Assembly: GCF_007904105.1 (NCBI RefSeq)
Contig: NZ_CP042325.1
Location: forward strand, 1,798,001 to 1,862,000
DNA length: 64,000 nt
Direction of reading: 5' to 3'
Origin: Corynebacterium sp. sy039
Lineage (GTDB): Bacteria > Actinomycetota > Actinomycetes > Mycobacteriales > Mycobacteriaceae
A program made the position numbers and the translations under genes. How positions within the stretch are numbered: the first letter of the stretch is position 1; each line of letters opens with the position of its first letter. The notes under the pieces were generated by a model. That model had not been told where the DNA came from. It worked only from the letters and a program-made list of their open reading frames with translations, and searched no databases. Positions 47,808 through 57,583 of the stretch are shown one piece after another.

Positions 47808-48578
47808 GTGAATGCTTTTCTTCGTGCCTTACTCACCACAGCCAGTAGCATAGCGGTTGTTACGTGCTTTGCCTTTCTTGGCGATGCCTCGTTGGCTGTT
47901 GTGGCAGAAAAAGCAATCTCTGATGATGTTCAGCACACGGCTGGTCTTGATATAGCACCTCATGTACGAGTTGGTGGTGTTCCGTTTAGCGCTGGGTTTG
48001 CCCAGAACAAACTAAAAGAAGTATCAATCGGAATCTCAGATATTTCGGTGCCTACTTTTGGCTTAGTTCGCGCCAATACAGTGCTTACCGAAGTAGCAGT
48101 TGATCGCAACCATATCCTTAATGGTCAACTCGAAGGCAGCACTGCACAACTTATCTCCCGCACCATTGGACTCGACGCTGTTGCCATAGGCTCGTTAATC
48201 GGCATTCATGATCTAGAGCTATCCAACCCCTATGACATCTCCCCGTCAGGCGGAACAGCAAGCGAAGTGCAGCTGAGAGGAACGCCAGCTCACTATGAAA
48301 AACCTGTAACAGTTACCGCATCTCTGAGGCTCATTGGCTCCGCGTTCTATCTCACCCCCACCACTCTCATTGCTGGTGATGAACATAAAAAAGCAGAGAT
48401 ATTCAAGACTTTTAGCCTCACATTTGATACCACCACCCTCCCGATGGGGGATCAAGCAAGTTATGTGTATCTTTCTGGTGGCAATATCTATTTCCAATCC
48501 CAAAAGCGCAATGTAACCATCACCAAAGACGACCTATCCCCCATCGTCTCGCATCCTCAGGCAACCCGCGAAAACTAG
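47808..48578 (+). CDS. LmeA-like lipid-binding secreted protein (DUF2993)
   Basis: A 256-residue protein. N-terminal hydrophobic signal (about 7-24), then the DUF2993 pattern: AEKAISDDVQHTAGLDIAPHVRVGGVPF. In mycobacteria LmeA binds phospholipid in the cell envelope and affects lipomannan maturation. GTG 47808 has no ribosome binding site; a TAAAGAT element ends seven bases before, so the mRNA may be leaderless. It is convergent with the diacylglycerol kinase gene, and divergent from mshD. Confidence 0.8.
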   Translation: MNAFLRALLTTASSIAVVTCFAFLGDASLAVVAEKAISDDVQHTAGLDIAPHVRVGGVPFSAGFAQNKLKEVSIGISDISVPTFGLVRANTVLTEVAVDRNHILNGQLEGSTAQLISRTIGLDAVAIGSLIGIHDLELSNPYDISPSGGTASEVQLRGTPAHYEKPVTVTASLRLIGSAFYLTPTTLIAGDEHKKAEIFKTFSLTFDTTTLPMGDQASYVYLSGGNIYFQSQKRNVTITKDDLSPIVSHPQATREN

Positions 48579-48596
48579 AGCTGCTGAGAGAACTGC

Positions 48597-49724
48597 TTAG
48601 AGCCGGAAGTCAAAGAAACTAAACGCAACGCGCAACTTCGACAACGGTGTCGGCTGCACTTTCTCTATTGGCGCGTACACGCACAGTGCATCTGCGACGG
48701 CACCCAAACGTATTTTCTCGTATTTACCAGCATATTCACCATCAACCTGGAATCGCTGCTGCGCATGACAATCGAGAATAATGCTCGTAGCATCGTCAAA
48801 TGTCCGAGTCCGACCGTCGATAAGCTTTTTGATTTTCTGGTGCTTGCCGATACCAACCAGGTGAATCATACTTGCTACACCGCCAATACCGCTGATGTCT
48901 TCCAAGGCAAAAATACTCAAGCCCAGATCAAAGGAATTGCGCGGATTGGTTACCACCGGCAAAGGGCCAAGAAATGTCCACGGGTTAGTATTGGACGCCA
49001 TGCAGATCGGCAATTCCTGCAATTCCAACACCTCATTATCACGATTGACCGCGTGCACATCAATATGTGGTGGCTGCCGACGCGTTTTCAACCAGGCGCG
49101 CAATGCCACACGCAAATAACGCAATGGTGTTGCAGCAAAGCCACGCTCGCGAGCACGCTCTACCTCAGCGATAACATTGGCGTCAATGCCAAAACCTGCA
49201 TTGACCGCAAACCACTGATCTTCCCAAGTGCCCAGCTCAATGCGTCGTTTCTGCTGATGTTCAAGAGTGTGTGCAAGTACCTGGGTCGCATGAATCGGAT
49301 CTTGGGGGAATCCAAGAGCACGCACGAAAACATTAGCCGAGCCGGTGGGAATGACTCCCAGCGTAGGCACATCGTCGAGCGTTATGGTTTGAGTACCTTG
49401 GGTTGTGGTGGTCGCTGAGGAAACAGTGCCTAAAAGCCCATTGATAACCTCATTGACCGTGCCGTCGCCACCGACGGCGATGATTGTGTCAGGGTTGAAG
49501 CGGATAATTTTCTCCAGCGTAGGGTCAGCGTTGGTGGCAAGTGGTGTACTTTGTCTACGCGCTGCCATGAGTTGTTCACACATCTGGCGCGCGTGTCCGG
49601 CGCGTTGAGTGAAAACAGACAGCAATTCCATTCCCGGCACTGCACGCAAAATAGGGATAATGCGACTAAAGAGCGTGGCAGTCTGGGTGGTGGAATGAGG
49701 ATTGGAGATTAATAAAGCTCGCAC
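48597..49724 (-). CDS. Diacylglycerol kinase family lipid kinase
   Basis: A 375-residue soluble enzyme of the DagK/YegS type that uses ATP to phosphorylate a lipid. The nucleotide motif GGDGTVNEV lies at 85-93, GVIPTGSANVFVRALGFPQ follows, and the N-terminus RALLISNPHS is the family start. The substrate is likely diacylglycerol, though ceramide- or inositol-lipid kinases share the fold. Start ATG at 49724. It faces the nitrobindin-like gene divergently. Confidence 0.88.
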   Translation of the reverse strand: MRALLISNPHSTTQTATLFSRIIPILRAVPGMELLSVFTQRAGHARQMCEQLMAARRQSTPLATNADPTLEKIIRFNPDTIIAVGGDGTVNEVINGLLGTVSSATTTTQGTQTITLDDVPTLGVIPTGSANVFVRALGFPQDPIHATQVLAHTLEHQQKRRIELGTWEDQWFAVNAGFGIDANVIAEVERARERGFAATPLRYLRVALRAWLKTRRQPPHIDVHAVNRDNEVLELQELPICMASNTNPWTFLGPLPVVTNPRNSFDLGLSIFALEDISGIGGVASMIHLVGIGKHQKIKKLIDGRTRTFDDATSIILDCHAQQRFQVDGEYAGKYEKIRLGAVADALCVYAPIEKVQPTPLSKLRVAFSFFDFRL

Positions 49725-49834
49725 GTATTAGCACTTTATCGTATTGTGCTGAGCTTACGCATATTACGCTGGGCTGTATTGTGCCGCACAGTGCTGTTTG
49801 TGGGATAGTGATTGGACTTTTTGCGCTAAACCCT

Positions 49835-49840
49835 TAGGGT
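49835..49840 (+). promoter_or_regulatory. -10 element of the nitrobindin-like gene (leaderless)
   Basis: TAGGGT is seven bases before ATG 49848, with no ribosome binding site between. Confidence 0.35.
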
Positions 49841-49847
49841 TGTCTAT

Positions 49848-50549
49848 ATGAATTCTGATAATATTTCTGGCACTTCTGAGAGTCCGCACCAGGATACTCC
49901 TGGCGACGCTGCCGCAGCCGGTGGGCAACCACGTATTTCTTTAGCAGGTAGTGAGGCAGTTAACCAAGCTGCCCAGCAGTGGAAAGATACTGCGCATCGC
50001 AATATCCCTGGTCTGGGAGATCTTCCCATTCCTGATGACACCGCGAACCTGCGCGAAGGTCCTAATCTTCATGACGGTCTGCTCGCTCTCTTGCCGCTGG
50101 TTGGGGTATGGCGTGGCACTGGTCAAGCGGATATTCCAGAAAGCGGACAGTATAACTTTGGGCAACAAATTACTTTTGCTCACGACGGCGAGAATTACCT
50201 CACTTATGAATCGCGCATCTGGAAACTCGATGAACAAGGCAATCCAACCGGTCTTGACCAGCGAGAAACTGGTTTCTGGCGCATTAACCTCAAAGATGAA
50301 ATTGAGGTTGTGTGCGCTCATTCCACTGGTGCTATCGAGATTTTTTATGGTCAACCAGTTAATGAACGCGCTTGGCAAATAGAATCAGCCTCTACTATGG
50401 TCACTGCCACTGGGCCACAAACCTTAGGTCCAGGTAAGCGGCTGTTTGGTCTTATGCCTAATAACAACTTGGGGTGGGTCGATGAGCGTCTGGTTAATAA
50501 TGAGCTGCGTCCTCGTATGTCTGCAGAGCTCCACCGGGTCATTGGCTAA
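49848..50549 (+). CDS. Nitrobindin-like (FABP-type) heme-binding beta-barrel protein
   Basis: A 233-residue protein. A disordered N-terminus (to about 70) precedes a beta-barrel: LLPLVGVWRGTGQADIP contains the GxWxGxG motif, and YLTYESRIWKLDEQGNPTGLDQRETGFWR and the GAIEIFYGQP strand follow. The family binds heme in a hydrophobic pocket and converts peroxynitrite to nitrate; a His in the C-terminal strand (SAELHRVIG) is the likely heme ligand. Fits with the truncated globin gene elsewhere in the window as part of NO-stress handling, which is inference. Confidence 0.82.
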   Translation: MNSDNISGTSESPHQDTPGDAAAAGGQPRISLAGSEAVNQAAQQWKDTAHRNIPGLGDLPIPDDTANLREGPNLHDGLLALLPLVGVWRGTGQADIPESGQYNFGQQITFAHDGENYLTYESRIWKLDEQGNPTGLDQRETGFWRINLKDEIEVVCAHSTGAIEIFYGQPVNERAWQIESASTMVTATGPQTLGPGKRLFGLMPNNNLGWVDERLVNNELRPRMSAELHRVIG

Positions 50550-50587
50550 TTTTTTGGGGGCGTACCCCAGCTTTGGCGGTGTAGCGT

Positions 50588-51568
50588 TTAGGGCTGGGAT
50601 AGCGCCGAAACAATCAGGGACTGTATGTCCTGTTCATTGTCAGGGCGCGCAAGTTTCATGTCATTGATTTTGCGCACCCGCACTCCCATGCGCACAGAGC
50701 TGAGCAACCATACGCTATCTGCCCTGTAGAGATCTTCCAGGTATAGGTCTTTGGCTTTGCAGCGCCACCCTCTTGTGCTGGCATAGTCAAAAAGCGCTGC
50801 TTGTGCGGTACCGGCTAGAATGTCTCCGCCGGGTATGGGAGTGCGTATTTTGTCACCGCGAACAAGCACGACATTTGAGGTGGCACCTTCCAGGATTTTT
50901 TCTCCCTCCACATAAATGACATCATCAAAGCCGTGGTTTTTGGCATAGCGCAATGCCGCCATATTCGCAGCATAGTTGAGGGTTTTTGCTCCTACTGCCA
51001 GCCACGATGGCATGGGAGTTTCTTCTTCAGTGGCACTCATGCGATAGCCGCGGGCAGCGGTCATGGCTTTTACTCCATGCTTTCGCTGTTGTGTAATTGT
51101 ACTGCTTACTTCGGTAAGGCTCAGCCAGGCACTAGGTTGTCCGGTTGATTCTCTGCCGCGAGTATAGGTCCATACGCATCGGGCATCTGGGCATTGTGTT
51201 CTACTATCAGCTCCGCTTGCTTTGCGACGCAACCATTGCTCTTGCCACTGTTGGGCGGCAAGTTCGGTAGCGCGCACCCAATCGGCAAGATGTGGTTCCG
51301 GCAAATCTAAAAGAGCAGCCGAGGATTGAAAACGCGCACTATGGCGCTCAAAATTACAGAGCTTGCCATTGTGGAGGAGAAAAGTCTCAAAGATACCGTC
51401 ACCGCGTGTAACGGCTGCATCATCCCAATAGATAAGCGGCAATTGTGGTCGGTGGTTTCTGATTGAACCGCCAAAAGGCTCAATCGCAATGATGATAGGT
51501 TCAGCTGGTTTGTGCTTATGCTCCCCGTGTTCCCTGTGCGCACCAGGTACGGTATGGTCAGCTGCCAT
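50588..51568 (-). CDS. pabC: Aminodeoxychorismate lyase (class IV PLP aminotransferase fold)
   Basis: Cuts 4-amino-4-deoxychorismate to p-aminobenzoate and pyruvate, a folate step. 326 residues. RGDGIFETFL opens the fold; the PLP lysine is Lys195 in AVGAKTLNYA; EGATSNVV forms the cofactor phosphate loop. Branched-chain aminotransferases share this fold, but the sequence around GDGIFET fits PabC. Divergent from ygfZ, with the start at 51568. Confidence 0.85.
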   Translation of the reverse strand: MAADHTVPGAHREHGEHKHKPAEPIIIAIEPFGGSIRNHRPQLPLIYWDDAAVTRGDGIFETFLLHNGKLCNFERHSARFQSSAALLDLPEPHLADWVRATELAAQQWQEQWLRRKASGADSRTQCPDARCVWTYTRGRESTGQPSAWLSLTEVSSTITQQRKHGVKAMTAARGYRMSATEEETPMPSWLAVGAKTLNYAANMAALRYAKNHGFDDVIYVEGEKILEGATSNVVLVRGDKIRTPIPGGDILAGTAQAALFDYASTRGWRCKAKDLYLEDLYRADSVWLLSSVRMGVRVRKINDMKLARPDNEQDIQSLIVSALSQP

Positions 51569-51609
51569 TGTCTCTTATGCCCTTTCAGCTAGCGCTATCA
51601 TAAGTAATT

Positions 51610-52713
51610 GTGACCCAGGAACTACGTGATTCTCATCAAAGCTATCAGTCGCCCTTGCTTCACTTACCTCATGCAAGTTTACCCCAGGGAGACGATGACC
51701 TGCCAGAATACCGGGCAGTGGCATGGCATTATGGCGATCCACTGCGCGAGCAACGCGCTTTTAGCAAAGCTAACAGGGGTTTTGTTGATCAATCTCATAG
51801 GCGGTTTATTAAAGTTAGCGGCACAGACGCTGCCACTTATCTCCACACACTCTTTTCCCAGAAACTTGACGACCTTGCCCCTGGTACCACCACCCAGGCG
51901 CTTGATTTAGATGCTCAAGGGCGTATTCTGCACCAGATTACTGTCAGTAGAATTGGGGAGGATTTTTATCTCGATGTCAGTGCCCCACAATGGGAAAGTC
52001 TGGTCACGTACCTCACCAGAATGGTGTTTTGGTCGCAGGTAAGTATCAGCACCCCTGATCTTGGGTTTTTGAGCTTGGTCGGAGGTGAGGTTACGCAGCA
52101 CCAGGACATCGTCGACAAGCTCAATACTGCCCACTTACTTGTGGCGAGCCGGTATTCACACTGGGGTGTACCCACTTACGACGTCATTGTGGAGCGTTCT
52201 GAGCTGCTCGACGTAGCACATACGCTCATTTCCTTGGAATATATGCCGGTTGGTTTTATGGCTTATACTGCCGAGCGAGTCAAGGCATTAGCACCAATGG
52301 CTGGCATCGACCTGGATGATAAGTCCATTCCGCATGAGTCTGCGTTATTAGTTGAGCAGGCAGTATGTCTGAATAAGGGATGTTACCGTGGGCAAGAAAC
52401 TGTGGCACGGGTGGCAAACTTAGGGCAATCACCCCGAGCATTGGTGTTATTGCAGCTCGATGGCTCTGCTCCGCGTCTGCCGCGTACTGGTGAACCAGTA
52501 ATGGCGAGAAATCGTAGCGTGGGCAGAGTTGGCTCAGTTGTGCATGACCATGACTATGGCCCCATTGCGCTTGCTTTGATTAAACGCAGTGCTTTGGCAA
52601 GTAGTGAGTTGAGTGTTGCCGAGGCAGGTGTTGTTATTGATCCGGATAGCCTGCCACATGAGGAAAGTATCAAACCGGGTCGTGCTGCGATTAACAAATT
52701 AAAAGGAAACTGA
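51610..52713 (+). CDS. ygfZ: YgfZ/GcvT folate-binding protein
   Basis: A 367-residue folate-binding protein required for some Fe-S enzymes. FIKVSGTDAATYLHTLFSQ is its N-terminal part. The YgfZ signature with the conserved Cys, KGCYRGQETVAR, lies at about residue 254. A C-terminal barrel follows. GTG at 51610 lacks a ribosome binding site, but TATCAT ends eight bases before, so it may be leaderless. Position opposite pabC links two folate-related genes. Confidence 0.9.
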   Translation: MTQELRDSHQSYQSPLLHLPHASLPQGDDDLPEYRAVAWHYGDPLREQRAFSKANRGFVDQSHRRFIKVSGTDAATYLHTLFSQKLDDLAPGTTTQALDLDAQGRILHQITVSRIGEDFYLDVSAPQWESLVTYLTRMVFWSQVSISTPDLGFLSLVGGEVTQHQDIVDKLNTAHLLVASRYSHWGVPTYDVIVERSELLDVAHTLISLEYMPVGFMAYTAERVKALAPMAGIDLDDKSIPHESALLVEQAVCLNKGCYRGQETVARVANLGQSPRALVLLQLDGSAPRLPRTGEPVMARNRSVGRVGSVVHDHDYGPIALALIKRSALASSELSVAEAGVVIDPDSLPHEESIKPGRAAINKLKGN

Positions 52714-52905
52714 GTATAGCACTTTCCACCAAACGCTTTTGCTGATATTTTTGAGTTTTTACAAGAAAATATGTGGATTGGGCGTTAAGATTCAGCAAAA
52801 TTGTTGTACTCACGCTATCCTATGTAACAGGAAAAGATTAACTAGATAAATTATGGGGTGTCCAAATTCCCAGGAACACCCGAGCAACTCCAAGGGGGTC
52901 ATGCC

Positions 52906-53175
52906 ATGGGACGTGGTCGCGCGAAGGCTAAACAGACCAAAGTCGCACGCCAACTCAAATACAACACACCAAGTATGGACTTGGACTCGTTGCAACGAGA
53001 GCTCGCAGAGCAATCCCATCGTAACTCCTCTGACCGTACCAATGACAAGGACTACGATGGTTACGGGGATTATTCAGATGATTACTCTGATTACGAAGAC
53101 CAATATGCAAAGTATGCAGATTGGATTGAAGAAGACTCTGAGGATGATTCTGCAGATCCTTATTCCAAGAACTAA
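52906..53175 (+). CDS. DUF3073 protein
   Basis: An 89-residue protein common in actinobacteria. The N-terminus MGRGRAKAKQTKVARQLKY is the DUF3073 signature and basic. The rest is acidic, with Asp/Tyr-rich repeats (DYDGYGDYSDDYSDYEDQYAKY). Function unknown. ATG at 52906 is chosen, with GGGGG eight bases upstream; a longer frame from 52858 exists. A promoter probably lies near 52800-52830 (TTGTTG...TATGTA). A terminator follows. Confidence 0.85.
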   Translation: MGRGRAKAKQTKVARQLKYNTPSMDLDSLQRELAEQSHRNSSDRTNDKDYDGYGDYSDDYSDYEDQYAKYADWIEEDSEDDSADPYSKN

Positions 53176-53187
53176 GCCTCTTGCCTA

Positions 53188-53216
53188 AAAGAGCGAAAGC
53201 ATCGCTTTCGCTCTTT
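53188..53216 (+). terminator. Terminator of the DUF3073 gene
   Basis: Perfect 13-bp stem AAAGAGCGAAAGC/GCTTTCGCTCTTT, then TTTCT. Confidence 0.9.
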
Positions 53217-53353
53217 TTCTATGGTTAGGAAACGACATGGAACAGCCTTCCCGCTTTCCTTACCTCTCACTCTTACCCCTAACTTTGGGTACTTTCCTAG
53301 GCTATTCACAGATTCCCCCCAAAAGCATTTTCGTTTCTTACTATATGAGATGG

Positions 53354-53359
53354 TAGTCT
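53354..53359 (+). promoter_or_regulatory. -10 element of cstA (leaderless)
   Basis: TAGTCT is six bases before ATG 53366; no ribosome binding site is present. Confidence 0.35.
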
Positions 53360-53365
53360 CATCAC

Positions 53366-55600
53366 ATGGAAAGCGATGTTCTTCATAAATCCGAACACCC
53401 GCGCAGCAACACACATAAACCTGTGCGCGGTTCTACACATCAAACTGCCAACACCACAACACGCCTTGTCATCCTTGGCGCGGCAATACTGGCAGCATTA
53501 GGCTGGGGCGCTATCGCCCTCGGGCGCGGCGAAAGTATCAACACCCTGTGGATTGTCCTAGCCGCAATCGGCTCTTACATCATTGGATTTACCCTCTACG
53601 CACGCCTGATTGAATATAAGGTTGTGCGCCCACGCAATGACCGAGCCACCCCTGCCGAATATATGTCAGACGGCAAAAACTATATGCCTACCAATAAGAG
53701 CGTACTCTTTGGGCATCACTTTGCCGCCATCGCAGGAGCAGGACCGTTGGTCGGCCCCATCATGGCAGCTCAAATGGGTTACCTACCAGGCACTCTCTGG
53801 ATCATTCTCGGCGTAATCTTTGCCGGTGCTGTTCAAGATTATCTCGTACTATGGATCTCCACGAGACGCGGTGGCCGCACCCTCGGACAAATGCTGCGCG
53901 ACGAGGTCGGCAGAGTGGGTGGCATTGCCGGAATGCTTGCCATTTTGAGCATCATGATCATTCTCATTGCGGTTCTTGGGTTGGTCGTCGTCAATGCTCT
54001 TGCTGAATCACCATGGGGTGTGTTCTCTATCTCCATGACTATCCCCATCGCACTGTTTATGGGTGTGTACTTGCGTTATCTGCGCCCTGGAAAAATTCGG
54101 GAAGTCTCCCTCATTGGGGTGGCGTTATTACTGCTTGCCATTATTGGTGGCGGACAGATCGCAAACACTGACTGGGGTGTGGAGTATTTTACCTGGTCTA
54201 AGCTCACCTTATCGCTTGCCTTGATTGGTTATGGTTTTGTGGCAGCTGTATTGCCGGTATGGCTTTTGCTGGCACCACGCGATTATTTATCAACATTCAT
54301 GAAAATCGGGGTTATCGGCCTACTTGCCGTGGGCATTATCCTTGCACGCCCCAACATCACCATGCCAGCACTAACCCAATTTGCTACCGACGGCACCGGA
54401 CCAGTTTTTGCTGGCGACCTTTTCCCCTTCCTCTTCATCACCATTGCCTGCGGTGCTCTTTCAGGATTCCATGCGCTTATCGCATCGGGTACCACGCCAA
54501 AACTCATTGAAAAAGAATCACATATGCGTACCATCGGTTATGGCGCCATGCTTGTTGAATCTTTCGTAGCCATCATGGCAATGATCACGGCAGTTATCCT
54601 TGACCAACACCTCTACTTCGCCATGAATGCACCAGCAACCCTCACTGGTGGCACCCCAGAAAGTGCCGCTGCCTATGTTAATTCTCTCGGGTTGGGTGAC
54701 GGCAATATCAGTGCTGAAACTCTTGCTGCCCATGCCGACGCCGTGGGCGAGCATTCTATCATCTCACGTACAGGTGGCGCCCCCACCTTTGCATTTGGTA
54801 TGTCTGCTATTTTGAGTAGCGTCTTTGGCAGCTCCGCACTCCAGGCTTTTTGGTATCACTTTGCCATCATGTTTGAGGCACTATTCATCCTGACCACCGT
54901 CGACGCTGGCACTCGTGTCGCCCGCTTTATGATGAGCGAAGTCATGGGTAATGTGCCGGGGCTGGGCAAGTTCAAGGATCAAAGTTGGTCACTGGGTGGC
55001 TGGATTGCTACCTTATTGGTTTGTGCAGGTTGGGGCAGCATTTTGGTGATTGGTGTTACCGATCCACTCGGTGGTATTAACGCCCTATTCCCGCTCTTTG
55101 GCATCGCCAACCAGCTCCTTGCCGCAGTAGCATTGACTCTGTGCATCGTGGTTTTTGCCAAGAAAGCACTATGGCGGTGGATATGGATACCCGCACTGCC
55201 ACTGGCGTGGGATTTGCTCATCACGTTAACGGCCTCTTGGCAAAAGATTTTCTCCTCCGACCCGAAAATTGGCTACTGGGCACAGCACAATCGCTACCAA
55301 GAAGCTCTTGCTGCAGGAAAAACTGAGCTTGGCACAACAGTTGGTGTCGAAGCAATGCAAGCAGTGGTAAGGAATACTGCCCTACAAACATCCTTATCAA
55401 TCATCTTTGCACTCAGTGTTATCGTCGTAGTGCTTGCTGCATTGGTGAAAATCATGCAGGTAGCACGCAAGCCACTCGAAGCAGAAAGTCACGGTGAAGT
55501 GTGTACTGAAAGCGAATCCGCATTCATTGCCTCACACATTGAACCGCTCCACTCGCAATACCAACTCAGCCGCAACTATACGACGCTATCCCACACATAA
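53366..55600 (+). CDS. cstA: CstA carbon starvation protein (pyruvate/peptide transporter)
   Basis: A 744-residue membrane protein with about 16 helices. A hydrophilic N-terminus of 33 residues is followed by the CstA core: RNDRATPAEYMSDGKNYMPTNKSVLFGHHFAAIAGAGPLVGP, then AGAVQDYLVLWISTRRGGRTLGQ, and a C-terminal extracellular and membrane region. CstA proteins import peptides or pyruvate under carbon limitation. ybdD follows four bases downstream, as usual for this pair. The start at 53366 is supported by a -10 six bases before. Confidence 0.95.
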   Translation: MESDVLHKSEHPRSNTHKPVRGSTHQTANTTTRLVILGAAILAALGWGAIALGRGESINTLWIVLAAIGSYIIGFTLYARLIEYKVVRPRNDRATPAEYMSDGKNYMPTNKSVLFGHHFAAIAGAGPLVGPIMAAQMGYLPGTLWIILGVIFAGAVQDYLVLWISTRRGGRTLGQMLRDEVGRVGGIAGMLAILSIMIILIAVLGLVVVNALAESPWGVFSISMTIPIALFMGVYLRYLRPGKIREVSLIGVALLLLAIIGGGQIANTDWGVEYFTWSKLTLSLALIGYGFVAAVLPVWLLLAPRDYLSTFMKIGVIGLLAVGIILARPNITMPALTQFATDGTGPVFAGDLFPFLFITIACGALSGFHALIASGTTPKLIEKESHMRTIGYGAMLVESFVAIMAMITAVILDQHLYFAMNAPATLTGGTPESAAAYVNSLGLGDGNISAETLAAHADAVGEHSIISRTGGAPTFAFGMSAILSSVFGSSALQAFWYHFAIMFEALFILTTVDAGTRVARFMMSEVMGNVPGLGKFKDQSWSLGGWIATLLVCAGWGSILVIGVTDPLGGINALFPLFGIANQLLAAVALTLCIVVFAKKALWRWIWIPALPLAWDLLITLTASWQKIFSSDPKIGYWAQHNRYQEALAAGKTELGTTVGVEAMQAVVRNTALQTSLSIIFALSVIVVVLAALVKIMQVARKPLEAESHGEVCTESESAFIASHIEPLHSQYQLSRNYTTLSHT

Positions 55601-55603
55601 CAC

Positions 55604-55801
55604 ATGAAATTCACACACATTACTGGGCTAATCCGTCGCACCTGGCATGGTCTTGGCGAGATGATGGGCGAACATGATTATCACAAATATGTTGCCCATA
55701 TGCGCGCGCACCACCCAGAGCAGCCTATTCCTAGCGAAAAGCAGTATTGGCAGCGCAGATGGCAAGAACAACAGCGCAATCCAGGAAGTAGATGCTGCTA
55801 G
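55604..55801 (+). CDS. YbdD/YjiX family small protein
   Basis: A 65-residue protein, the usual partner of CstA-type transporters. GEHDYHKYVAHMRAHHPEQPIPSEKQYWQRRW is the family signature. Its role with CstA is thought to be accessory to transport. It begins four bases after cstA, so translation is probably coupled. Confidence 0.9.
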   Translation: MKFTHITGLIRRTWHGLGEMMGEHDYHKYVAHMRAHHPEQPIPSEKQYWQRRWQEQQRNPGSRCC

Positions 55802-55835
55802 GTTTGGGTGAGCGTCGAAAAGCATAACCACATAA

Positions 55836-55868
55836 ATAAAGCGCCTGCTGCAACAGCAGGCGCTTTAT
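55836..55868. terminator. Bidirectional terminator between ybdD and abgT
   Basis: ATAAAGCGCCTGCTG/CAGCAGGCGCTTTAT, a perfect 15-bp stem with a 3-base loop. Confidence 0.9.
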
Positions 55869-55874
55869 CAGACC

Positions 55875-57530
55875 TTATTGACCAAGGAAAATTCCATTGG
55901 CCGGACCCAGCGGCAAATCTGCATAGAACCACAGTGCCAAGAGCGCAGCCCAGAGGAGGAAATACACCGGGGTAAACGGTAGCAGGCGGCTCATCAACGT
56001 ACCAATACCCGCCTTAGGTTCATAACGACGCAATAGTCCCAAAATCACAATCATATAAGGATTCAATGGCGTAATAATCTGCGTTGCAGAGTCACCCACA
56101 CGGAATGCCGCCTGAATGAACGCCGGCTCATAGCCAAGCAGAGCAAACATTGGCACAAAGACCGCCGCCATGAGCGTCCACATGGCAGAACCGGAAATAA
56201 TCAGCAAGTTCAATACTGCTGCCAATAGAATGAACGCAAAAATAGCAGTAAACCCAGTCAAACCAATGGTCTCAAGTAAGGCAGCGCCTTTGACTGCCGT
56301 CCAGGTGCCAATACCAGTCCAAGAAAATAGCGCAACGAATTGCCCCAGGATAAAAGCCAATACTAAGAAGCTGAGCATATCTTTCATGGAATCAGACATC
56401 ATCTTCACTACGTCTTCCATGCGTTTAATGGAGCCAACAACCACACCATAAACCAAACCGAGCACAGCAAAATACAGCACCACGATAAACACAATGGAAT
56501 CAAGCAAAGGCGATTTAGGTAAGAACTGCCCTTGCTCATTACGCCACGGCGAACCAGGCATAAAGCACACTCCGACGATAGCGATAGTCACTAATACGGC
56601 AGCAAGCAAGGACCAGAGCAAACCTTTTGACTCGGTCTTTGTCAACGTAGCAGATAATTCATTGCCCTCGGCGTCGCGGTCGCCACGAGCAGAAAGATCT
56701 TCGGTTTCGTCGAAAGTTTCTTCCGCAGGCACGCTTTGGCGCCACATACGCGGCTCCAAGACCCTATCAATGATGAAACCAGCAGCAAGACCAAGCACCA
56801 CCGAAGACGCAATGTTGAAGTAGTAATTCGAGAGCGCATTAACTGGGCTAGCTGCAGAATCAGGCAGGTTCTCCATCACCGAGGTCGTAATACCGGCAAA
56901 TAATGCGTCCAGAGAGGTAGGCACCAATGCTGTAGAATAACCAGCTCCTACCGCGGCAAAGGCACCAAGCAAACCCGCAACAGGGTGACGACCACTCGCC
57001 TTGAACACCATCGCAGCAAGAGGCGGAATAACCACAAAAGCAGAGTCAGCCATGATAGAACCGGTTACACCAACGATACCCACTGCATACGGCAACACCC
57101 ACTTAGGCGAGGAACCGAAGATTTTGCGCACCAAAGCAGAGAGCATACCGGAACGCTCGGCAATGCCTACTGCCAACAAAATGGGCAACACTGTAAGAAG
57201 CGGTGGGAATCCCACATAGTTCGCGCCGATTGTGGTACTGATCCAGGCAAGACCCTCTTTGGTGAAAAAGCCTTTCACAGCTACTTCTTGAGGTTGATCC
57301 CCAGGCACGGTGACGCTTTGATGTGTCCATGCCATGATCGTCGAGGCAATGGCGGTGAGGAAGAATAGAATCAAAAAGAGCGTAAACGGCTCAGGTAATT
57401 TATTACCTACGCGTTCAATGCCGTTGAGTGTTTTATCCCCCAGCCGTGCCCAAGCACTTTGTTTTGGGGGGTGATTATCACCTTGAGCAACTGCAGTAGC
57501 GTTATGTGTGTTGTGGTCGGACTCGGACAT
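55875..57530 (-). CDS. abgT: AbgT family transporter
   Basis: A 551-residue membrane protein, 11-13 helices. After a hydrophilic N-terminus come ERVGNKLPEPFTLFLILFFLTAIAS (AbgT start), MADSAFVVIPPLAAMVF and GAGYSTALVPTSLDALFAG motifs. C-terminal ...AAFRVGDSATQIITPLNPYM matches the conserved helix end. AbgT members import p-aminobenzoyl-glutamate or export sulfonamides. Its position after an M20 amidohydrolase fits import and cleavage. Stop at 55875 faces ybdD across a shared terminator. Confidence 0.92.
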   Translation of the reverse strand: MSESDHNTHNATAVAQGDNHPPKQSAWARLGDKTLNGIERVGNKLPEPFTLFLILFFLTAIASTIMAWTHQSVTVPGDQPQEVAVKGFFTKEGLAWISTTIGANYVGFPPLLTVLPILLAVGIAERSGMLSALVRKIFGSSPKWVLPYAVGIVGVTGSIMADSAFVVIPPLAAMVFKASGRHPVAGLLGAFAAVGAGYSTALVPTSLDALFAGITTSVMENLPDSAASPVNALSNYYFNIASSVVLGLAAGFIIDRVLEPRMWRQSVPAEETFDETEDLSARGDRDAEGNELSATLTKTESKGLLWSLLAAVLVTIAIVGVCFMPGSPWRNEQGQFLPKSPLLDSIVFIVVLYFAVLGLVYGVVVGSIKRMEDVVKMMSDSMKDMLSFLVLAFILGQFVALFSWTGIGTWTAVKGAALLETIGLTGFTAIFAFILLAAVLNLLIISGSAMWTLMAAVFVPMFALLGYEPAFIQAAFRVGDSATQIITPLNPYMIVILGLLRRYEPKAGIGTLMSRLLPFTPVYFLLWAALLALWFYADLPLGPANGIFLGQ

Positions 57531-57583
57531 CGAGACAGCCTCCCCTATTGTTCAACAGGTTTTGTATTGCCCTTAACCATAAA